DNA from: an uncultured Eubacteriales bacterium
GTDB lineage: Bacteria; Bacillota; Clostridia; Christensenellales; Borkfalkiaceae
DNA length: 11,235 nucleotides
Direction: 5' to 3'
Assembly (NCBI GenBank): GCA_900549005.1
Contig: URMT01000052.1
Location: 1-11,235, forward strand
Positions 6,456 through 11,235 of this stretch are shown here, in pieces. Position 1 is the first letter of the stretch. Each line of letters starts with the position of its first letter. The notes beneath the pieces were generated by a model that was not told the DNA's origin, searched no databases, and saw only the letters and a program-made list of their open reading frames with translations. Position numbers and translations under genes: made by a program.

Positions 6456-7516
6456 CATCTGCCTCCCGCGAGAATTTCTCCCGCCGATTTCAAAAATTCG
6501 TCCATCTGTCCGCGCGTGCCTATGCTCACGCGGATAAAGTCATCTATCCTCTTATCCGAAAAATGCCTTACGAGTATGCCGCGCTCTTTCAGCGAAAGAT
6601 ACAGCTTTTCGCCGCCGATATCCCCGTGCCGAACGAGCAGGAAGTTTGCGCGCGAAGGCAGCACCTCGAAGCCCATATTTTTCATAATATCTGCGGCATA
6701 TTCCCGCACGGATATTATTTTTTGCGTACATTCCTTGAAGTAGTCCACGTCGCCGAGCGCCGCCGCGGCGGCGTACATACTTGCAGAGTTTACGTTGTAC
6801 GGATTGAAGGAACAACGCACCGCCTCCACCGCCGAAATCAGCTCTTTTGCGGCAAAGCACAGCCCCACCCTTGCGCCCGCAAGCGAGCGCGATTTTGAAA
6901 GCGTTTGCACGACAACCAGGTTGGGGTATTTTGTGACGAGCGGCGCGCAGGAACGCCCGCCGAAATCTATGTACGCCTCATCTATTATAACAAGTCTTTG
7001 CGGATTTTGCAAGACCAGCTTTTCAATCTGCTCCCTTTCAAGGTATATGCCCGTCTGCGCGTTGGGGTTTGCCAGCACTACGGCGGCGGATATGCCCGAA
7101 TAATCGGCAATATCCACGGTAAAATCTCTGCGCAGTGGAACTGTTTTGTACCTTATTCCCAAAAGCGAGCAGAGCACGGGATAGAAGCCGTAAGTTATGT
7201 CAGGAAAGGCCGCTCCGCAGTCGCCGAAAAAGGCGCGGAATATGTGGGCAAGCACCTCGTCAGAGCCGTTGCCCGCGCTCACGTTGCACTCTTCCAGGCC
7301 GTACAGCACGGCCGCCTGCCTTTTAAGCGGCGCACAGGTGGGGTCGGAATATAGGTTGAACCCGCACGCGCGCGATTTCGCCGCTTCGACCGCCCTCGGC
7401 GAGGGCGGATAGGGGCTTTCGTTGGTGTTGAGTTTTATGTAGCGCTTATCCTGCGGCTGTTCGCCCGGAACGTAAGGGACAAGGCCCGCAAGATTGCTGC
7501 TTAAAAAGGGCGTCAT
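6455..7516 (-). CDS. hisC: Histidinol-phosphate aminotransferase HisC
   Basis: This PLP-dependent transaminase converts imidazole acetol phosphate and glutamate to histidinol phosphate and 2-oxoglutarate. The 353-residue fold-type I protein shows LNTNESPYPPS (29-39), AGNGSDE (81-87) near the cofactor phosphate, Asn150 in ANPNAQTG, Asp179 in IIDEAYIDF, the Schiff-base Lys208 in LSKSRSLAGARVG, and a C-terminal FIRVSIGT with the substrate-carboxylate arginine. The ATG at 7514-7516 follows GGGGGT by 8 nt. A TTG two codons upstream is possible but less likely. The gene begins 17 nt after hisD ends. Confidence 0.95.
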   Translation of the reverse strand: MTPFLSSNLAGLVPYVPGEQPQDKRYIKLNTNESPYPPSPRAVEAAKSRACGFNLYSDPTCAPLKRQAAVLYGLEECNVSAGNGSDEVLAHIFRAFFGDCGAAFPDITYGFYPVLCSLLGIRYKTVPLRRDFTVDIADYSGISAAVVLANPNAQTGIYLEREQIEKLVLQNPQRLVIIDEAYIDFGGRSCAPLVTKYPNLVVVQTLSKSRSLAGARVGLCFAAKELISAVEAVRCSFNPYNVNSASMYAAAAALGDVDYFKECTQKIISVREYAADIMKNMGFEVLPSRANFLLVRHGDIGGEKLYLSLKERGILVRHFSDKRIDDFIRVSIGTRGQMDEFLKSAGEILAGGR

Positions 7517-7533
7517 ATTCAATTACCCCCGTA

Positions 7534-8808
7534 CTATGCCTTATCTGTACGCACTTTTACCGAATTTGCGTGGCCGTAAAGCCCCTCGCTTTCGGCAAAC
7601 TTTATAACGCAGTCGGCGGCCTCTTCAAGCCCGTCTTTGGTATACATTATATAGGACGATTTTTTGAGGAAGTCGTCCACCGAGAGCGGCGAAGAATACT
7701 TTGCCGAGCCGCCCGTGGGCAGCGTGTGGTTGGGGCCCGCATAGTAGTCGCCGAGCGCTTCGGGCGTGTATCTGCCCAAAAATATCGAGCCTGCGTTCTT
7801 TATTGAGGGGAGCAGGGCCATAGGGTCGTCCACGCACACTTCAAGGTGTTCGGGCGCGATTTGGTTGGCAATATCCACCGCCCTTTGTATGCTTTCGCAC
7901 ACGATTATCTTTCCGTTATTTTCGATTGAGGCGCGCGCAATCTCTTCGCGCGGCATAAGCGCAAGCTGCCTTTCAATCTCGCCCTGAACGGCGAGGGCGA
8001 GCCCTTCGCTTTCGGTGACGAGCACGGCCGAGGCCAGCTTGTCGTGTTCGGCCTGCGAAAGCATATCAGCCGCCACGAATACGGGGTTCGACTTTGCGTC
8101 GGCAATCACCAGAATTTCGGAAGGGCCTGCTATCATATCCACGTTGACCAGCCCGTAGACGAGCTTTTTTGCGAGCGCGACGAAGATGTTGCCCGGGCCT
8201 ACTATCACGTCGGCCTTGGGTATTGTCTGAGTGCCGTAGGCAAGCGCGGCTATGGCCTGCGCGCCGCCGACTTTGAACACCCTGTCTGCCCCCGCCACGC
8301 GCGCGGCGTAAAGAATTTCTGGCCTGACTCTTCCGTCTGCCTTTACGGGGGTGACCATAATTATTTCGCCCACGCCCGCGATTTTTGCGGGAATGGTGTC
8401 CATAAGCACGGTGGAAGGGTAGCTTGCCGTGCCGCCCGGCACGTACACGCCCGCGCGGGCAACCGCGGTATACTTCTGCCCGAGCACTATGCCGCCAGGC
8501 TTTTTGATTTCAAAGCCCTGTTTGAGCTGTTTTTTGTGGAATTCGGCTATGTTTGCCGCCGAGGCGCGTATCACCGCCTTATAGTCGTCGGTGAGCGCAC
8601 TTTCGGCCTCGTCGAATTCGGCCGCGGTAACTTCAAGACTGTCTGCCGTAAAGCCGTCGAATTTCAGGCAGTACTTTTTTACCGCCTCGTCGCCGAACTT
8701 CGCCACGTCGGCGATGATGCCCTTTACCACCTCTTCGTACTCGCCGTAGTCGTCTATCTTGCGGCTTAAAATCTCTTCCGTTTTATAGTTTTTGTATATC
8801 TTAATCAT
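7534..8808 (-). CDS. hisD: Histidinol dehydrogenase HisD
   Basis: HisD performs the last two oxidations, histidinol to histidinal to histidine, using two NAD+. The 424-residue product has normal family length. The zinc ligands are recognisable as Gln253 and His256 (SQAEHD), Asp354 (LGDYYAGPNH) and His413 (YGHANS). The catalytic pair is Glu320/His321 (APEHLE), and VYVPGG (121-126), VGGAQA (180-185) and VGPGN (203-207) belong to the NAD/substrate site. The ATG overlaps the hisG stop by 8 nt and follows AAGGAG by 7 nt. All key residues are intact. Confidence 0.97.
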   Translation of the reverse strand: MIKIYKNYKTEEILSRKIDDYGEYEEVVKGIIADVAKFGDEAVKKYCLKFDGFTADSLEVTAAEFDEAESALTDDYKAVIRASAANIAEFHKKQLKQGFEIKKPGGIVLGQKYTAVARAGVYVPGGTASYPSTVLMDTIPAKIAGVGEIIMVTPVKADGRVRPEILYAARVAGADRVFKVGGAQAIAALAYGTQTIPKADVIVGPGNIFVALAKKLVYGLVNVDMIAGPSEILVIADAKSNPVFVAADMLSQAEHDKLASAVLVTESEGLALAVQGEIERQLALMPREEIARASIENNGKIIVCESIQRAVDIANQIAPEHLEVCVDDPMALLPSIKNAGSIFLGRYTPEALGDYYAGPNHTLPTGGSAKYSSPLSVDDFLKKSSYIMYTKDGLEEAADCVIKFAESEGLYGHANSVKVRTDKA

Positions 8809-9427
8809 CGGGAAGCTCCTTTTTCAGCCTTTCGGCGCAGGCGTCTATTTCGCCGCGCTTGAACTTGTAGCGCGCCTTGTTGGCAATCAGCCGCGCGCTT
8901 ATGGGGAAAATTTCTTCGAGCACGCCGAGGTTATTCTCTTTGAGCGTGGTGCCCGTTTCGACTATGTCGACGATTACGTCGGAAAGGCCGAGTATGGGCG
9001 CAAGCTCTATCGAGCCGTACAGCTTTATCACCTCGATATCCCTGTTCATCGAAGCAAAATAGCGTTCAGCCACGCGCGGGAACTTTGTCGCCACGCGTAA
9101 GGGACGGGAATAATCTTCCCTGAACCCGTTGACCGAGGCCACGCACATACGGCAGACGCCCGTCTTTAAGTCAAGAAGTTCGTATACGTCGGCGCCGCTC
9201 TCTTCAAGTATATCCTTGCCAGCAACGCCTATGTCGGCCACGCCGTGTTCAACGTACACCGTCACGTCCGAAGGTTTTACCCAGAAGTAGCTTACGCCGC
9301 TCTTTTCGTCGGTGAACACCAGCTTGCGCGTGTCCTTCAAAAGCTCCTCGCACGAATAGCCCGCGCGCTCCAACATCTTATATACCTTTTCACCCAATCT
9401 GCCCTTGGGCAAAGCCACATTAAGCAT
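8801..9427 (-). CDS. hisG: ATP phosphoribosyltransferase catalytic subunit HisG (short form)
   Basis: HisG joins ATP and PRPP to give phosphoribosyl-ATP, the committed and usually feedback-controlled first step. At 208 residues it is the short type, lacking the C-terminal regulatory ACT-like domain, and so should need HisZ, which is encoded immediately upstream. Visible motifs are ALPKGRLG (5-12), ADIGVAGKD (64-72), and the PRPP-binding signature ELAPILGLSD followed by VIVDIVETGTTL (141-162). The ATG (9425-9427) has AGGA about 8 nt upstream; a TTG two codons earlier is too close to it. The 155-nt gap before this gene may carry regulation. Confidence 0.96.
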   Translation of the reverse strand: MLNVALPKGRLGEKVYKMLERAGYSCEELLKDTRKLVFTDEKSGVSYFWVKPSDVTVYVEHGVADIGVAGKDILEESGADVYELLDLKTGVCRMCVASVNGFREDYSRPLRVATKFPRVAERYFASMNRDIEVIKLYGSIELAPILGLSDVIVDIVETGTTLKENNLGVLEEIFPISARLIANKARYKFKRGEIDACAERLKKELPDD

Positions 9428-9582
9428 ATTCAATATCCTGCTAAGTTTTATTGTTAAATAATTACGTTAATGCAATATTTTATTTGCAAAATTTTTAAAT
9501 AAGCGCCCGCAAATGCGGGGGTCGCCGCGCTTTTTAAGCAAAGTTTTATTTGCTTTATAATTTTATCCGCACACGCCGCATT
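9428..9582 (-). promoter_or_regulatory. AT-rich hisZ-hisG gap with repeated GCAA-N8-TTGC sites and a hairpin
   Basis: Two 16-bp near-identical direct repeats occur: GCAATATTTTATTTGC (9472-9487) and GCAAAGTTTTATTTGC (9538-9553), 66 bp apart and differing at two bases. The second extends to a perfect inverted repeat AAGCAAA-N6-TTTGCTT (9536-9555). A third, weaker copy sharing AAGTTTTATT starts at 9440. Between the two main copies is a GC-rich hairpin, CCCGC/GCGGG (about 9507-9520), with outer AAGCG/CGCTT arms. TAAAAT- and TATAAA-like sequences are present but without a convincing -35. This may be an internal regulatory region, but I cannot assign a promoter. Confidence 0.4.
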
Positions 9583-10662
9583 TTACAGCGAAACGGTACG
9601 TTTGAAACGCATATTTTCGGGCTCTTCCGCCGCCGCATACACGCTTTCTCCGCCCGAGGTGAGTTTTTTTACCTGCGCCATAACTGCGGCGGGGCTGTAC
9701 CCCGAGGGGTACAACAGCAGTACATCGGCATCAAATTCGCGGCGCTTGCCCAGGTAAAAATCGAGGTCGTCGGGATAGAGAGCAAAGCCCGCGCCCCCTT
9801 CGCCCGCACCGAATTTTTTTACCAGAGTGTCGTACTGCCCGCCCGAGAGCACGGCGCGGGGGAACTTATCTACATACCCCTGGAAGATGAAGCCGTTGTA
9901 GTAGTCGGGGTCGTTCAAAAGCGAGAAGTCCACCTCGAACATCTTCCCGTCGCCGCCCAAAGCATTCAGAGCGCCTTCCAACTCGTCGGCGGCACGCACG
10001 CATCTGTCATCAGAAGCAAACAGCGTGCGCAGAAGGCTCAGCCTTTCGGCATTGCCGCGCCCGGACGAAAGAAGCAGGCACAGCTTTTCGGCAACCCCTT
10101 CGCCAAGGCCGCAGGATAAGCATACGGCCTTCATATCGTGCAGATTGCGCGCGCGTATGCAGGCGGTGACCTCTTCGGGCAGTTTAGCCATTCCGCAACT
10201 GTTTGCAATACCTTCGAGCGCGCCCATATGCGAAAGTTCCATCACGCAGTCGCCGCCCACGGCTTTAAGGCTCTCTGCCGCCAGCGACAGCACTTCCAGC
10301 CGCGCATAATCATCTGTCCTGCCCACAAATTCCAGGCCTATCTGACTTATTTCCCTGAACTGCCCGCCGGGGCGGTCGGGGCGGAATACGCTTTCGCGGT
10401 AATAGACTTTGCGCGCGCCCGCGCCCGTGCAGTTTTTTACGATAGACAGCGTGACGTCGGGTTTGAGGGCGAGCAGTCTGCCGTCTTTGCCCGCAAAAGT
10501 TATGATGTCGCGGCTGCGTAAAAAGTTTAAATTTTCGGAATACAGCGAGTACTCTTCGAACTTCCTCATCTGGAAGCGCGAATAACCGAAACTTTCGTAC
10601 AGCCCTTTCAGGGTTGAATACAGCCTCTCTTCCTCGCTTACGGCCGGCCTTTCAGCTTTCAT
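9583..10662 (-). CDS. hisZ: ATP phosphoribosyltransferase regulatory subunit HisZ
   Basis: HisZ is a catalytically inactive relative of histidyl-tRNA synthetase that binds short HisG, forms a hetero-octamer, and carries the histidine feedback site. The 359-residue product keeps class II synthetase-core features: LKPDVTLSI (66-74) in place of the HisRS LRPEGT, REISQIGLE (103-111), DYYNGFIFQGY (253-263), SGGQYD (273-278, HisRS has GGRYD) and GAGFAL (290-295). There is no convincing anticodon-binding domain after about residue 310, only a shortened C-terminal segment. Its start overlaps the yerC stop by 11 nt (ATGAAAGCTGA). The nearest SD-like GGGAG is rather distant, about 12 nt, which suggests coupling. 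A true HisRS is less likely because of the neighbours, the altered motifs and the length. Confidence 0.95.
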   Translation of the reverse strand: MKAERPAVSEEERLYSTLKGLYESFGYSRFQMRKFEEYSLYSENLNFLRSRDIITFAGKDGRLLALKPDVTLSIVKNCTGAGARKVYYRESVFRPDRPGGQFREISQIGLEFVGRTDDYARLEVLSLAAESLKAVGGDCVMELSHMGALEGIANSCGMAKLPEEVTACIRARNLHDMKAVCLSCGLGEGVAEKLCLLLSSGRGNAERLSLLRTLFASDDRCVRAADELEGALNALGGDGKMFEVDFSLLNDPDYYNGFIFQGYVDKFPRAVLSGGQYDTLVKKFGAGEGGAGFALYPDDLDFYLGKRREFDADVLLLYPSGYSPAAVMAQVKKLTSGGESVYAAAEEPENMRFKRTVSL

Positions 10663-10972
10663 CGTCTTGTTTTTCTCCCGAATCGTCCTTGCAGTATTTG
10701 CCCAGAATTTCGCGGTAGCCGCCGCTGCCGTGTTGCAGGCAGCGCGACACGCGCGAAAGCGTGGCCGAAGATATGTCGGTAATCTCTATAATCTTGTTGT
10801 ACGTATAGCCCTTCAAGAGCAGTTTTGCGCACAGAAGGCGCTGTGAAAGCTGCTCTACCTCGGTATAGGTGCACAGGTCTGCGAGGAGCTTTTCAAAGTC
10901 CTCGGCGCGGGTTATGCCCGCGAAGAGTTCGTAAAGGTCTTTGTGTGCGCGTTCTTTGTCGAATTTTTCCAT
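10652..10972 (-). CDS. yerC: TrpR/YerC-YecD family regulator, candidate his repressor
   Basis: This 106-residue all-helical DNA-binding protein belongs to the TrpR superfamily, YerC/YecD branch. The core is recognisable: LYELFAGI (13-20), the helix FEKLLADLCTYTEVEQLSQR (26-45), and a helix-turn-helix with the recognition segment ISSATLSRVSRCLQHGSGGY (67-86), matching the family pattern TxATxSRVxRCLxxGxGGY. The C-terminal tail is polar and acidic. The ATG at 10970-10972 has a poor SD, and there is no better in-frame start nearby. As first gene of the operon and overlapping hisZ, it is placed to control the cluster. Family members beside his genes have been proposed as histidine regulators (HisR) by comparative genomics; that role is inference here. 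It probably binds the palindrome over the operon promoter. Confidence 0.9.
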   Translation of the reverse strand: MEKFDKERAHKDLYELFAGITRAEDFEKLLADLCTYTEVEQLSQRLLCAKLLLKGYTYNKIIEITDISSATLSRVSRCLQHGSGGYREILGKYCKDDSGEKQDDES

Positions 10973-11131
10973 ATTTCTGTATGCCCGTCCTTTTATAGCG
11001 AGTTGATTTAAATGCGGAGCGACGTTATAATATATTTGCAGAAACCGCCCGTGCAAAAGCGCCGCAGGCGACTTTGCGCCCTGCCCCGCACGCTTGCCCG
11101 CGCATTTTCAGCGCGCTCCGCCGTGTGTTAC
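10973..11131 (-). other. Untranslated leader of the his operon
   Basis: The predicted start site near 11131 leaves about 160 nt before yerC, longer than a simple leader needs. It contains a bulged hairpin at 11053-11077 (GCAAAG, a bulged T and CGCC on one side; GGCG and CTTTTGC on the other, minus strand). A weaker one at 11099-11115 has CGCGC/GCGCG arms. A 26-codon open frame at 11025-11105 starts with ATG about 10 nt after GGAG, but it has no histidine codon, so a classical His attenuator is not supported. I see no T-box specifier stem or T-box core sequence. Confidence 0.45.
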
Positions 11132-11137
11132 ATAGTT

Positions 11138-11166
11138 ATTTTACTTTCATACTTTAAATTTGTAAA
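11138..11166 (-). promoter_or_regulatory. Predicted main promoter of the his operon
   Basis: On the minus strand TTTACA (11161-11166, 5 of 6 to the -35 consensus) and TAAAAT (11138-11143, 5 of 6 to the -10) are separated by exactly 17 bp. The surroundings are AT-rich, with A/T tracts just upstream. It is the best sigma-A-type promoter match I see ahead of the operon. Transcription should begin near 11131. Confidence 0.72.
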
Positions 11167-11169
11167 GTA
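11150..11169. promoter_or_regulatory. Operator-like palindrome overlapping the his promoter
   Basis: TACTTTA (11150-11156) and TAAAGTA (11163-11169) form a 7-bp inverted repeat around a 6-bp centre. An additional TTACTTT half-site lies at 11141-11147. The palindrome covers the whole -35 box and much of the spacer, so a bound protein would block RNA polymerase. The size and symmetry suit a dimeric helix-turn-helix repressor. The YerC-type protein encoded next is the natural candidate; that link is inference. Confidence 0.6.
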
Positions 11170-11196
11170 ATTTGACGGCAAAAAAATAAAAATTAC

Positions 11197-11235
11197 AAAA
11201 TAAAAGAGGCGCCGCCGCGCAAATCCCTGCGCGGC
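11197..11235 (-). terminator. Terminator-like hairpin at the window edge
   Basis: GCCGCGCA (11214-11221) pairs perfectly with TGCGCGGC (11228-11235) around a 6-nt loop. On the minus strand GGCGCC and then TCTTTTATTTT (11207-11197) follow. If GGCGCC also pairs with sequence just outside the window, the T run would follow a 14-bp stem directly. It probably ends a minus-strand gene located beyond the window and insulates the his promoter. The outer arm cannot be seen. Confidence 0.55.

Noticed and set aside
9583..10662. Histidyl-tRNA synthetase instead of HisZ
   Set aside because: Synthetase motifs are altered (DVT for EGT, GGQYD), the anticodon-binding domain is missing, and the gene lies directly ahead of a short-form hisG.
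11027..11056. Second promoter closer to yerC (TTGCAC with TATATT or TATTAT)
   Set aside because: The -35 matches only 3 of 6 and falls inside a leader hairpin; the promoter at 11138-11166 is much better. It cannot be fully excluded as a secondary start.
10973..11170. T-box or His-peptide attenuator ahead of the operon
   Set aside because: No T-box core sequence is visible, and the short leader frame contains no histidine codon.

Overview
The window is dominated by one complete histidine biosynthesis operon, read entirely on the minus strand (right to left). A separate gene for a 6-phosphofructokinase-family enzyme, also on the minus strand, lies downstream of it. The operon order in the direction of transcription is yerC (TrpR-like regulator), hisZ, hisG (short form), hisD, hisC, hisB, hisH, hisA, hisF, hisIE (fused), and a PHP-type histidinol-phosphate phosphatase. 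Together these cover every step from PRPP + ATP to histidine. The short HisG with HisZ, the monofunctional HisB, the PHP phosphatase and the leading TrpR/YerC-family gene are typical of Bacillota. Coding DNA is GC-rich and gaps are AT-rich. I infer an uncultured Clostridia-type bacterium, perhaps a gut lineage; the exact lineage is not determinable from the sequence.

Right edge (about 10973-11235): an incoming terminator-like hairpin at the very edge is followed by a good sigma-A-type promoter (TTTACA, 17 bp, TAAAAT). A palindrome TACTTTA-N6-TAAAGTA overlaps its -35 and spacer, and a leader of roughly 160 nt precedes yerC. The most economical reading is a repressor-controlled operon promoter, with the first gene, yerC, as the candidate repressor. 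I see no T-box and no His-rich leader peptide.

Middle (1883-10972): most junctions are tight. Overlaps run from 1 to 11 nt (yerC/hisZ, hisG/hisD, hisC/hisB, hisB/hisH, hisA/hisF), and hisD-hisC has a 17-nt gap. Four junctions instead hold 110-190 nt of non-coding, hairpin-rich DNA: hisZ-hisG, hisH-hisA, hisF-hisIE and hisIE-phosphatase. The hisF-hisIE gap is the most unusual. It carries small 15-nt hairpins on a regular grid of about 30-31 bp.

Left part (1-1882): the his operon ends at a clear intrinsic terminator. A palindromic repeat of the kind often found dispersed in bacterial genomes comes next, then a promoter with an extended -10 and the phosphofructokinase gene. This enzyme has GGAGT where the usual ATP-binding motif is GGDGS, plus a PKTIDND motif, so its phosphoryl donor is uncertain. 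The last 300 bases have no credible gene but contain four inverted repeats and look like a structured repeat element.

I found no mobile element with a transposase, no CRISPR, no tRNA/rRNA and no defence system. The window is mostly ordinary metabolism; the novelty, if any, lies in the regulatory and intergenic structures.
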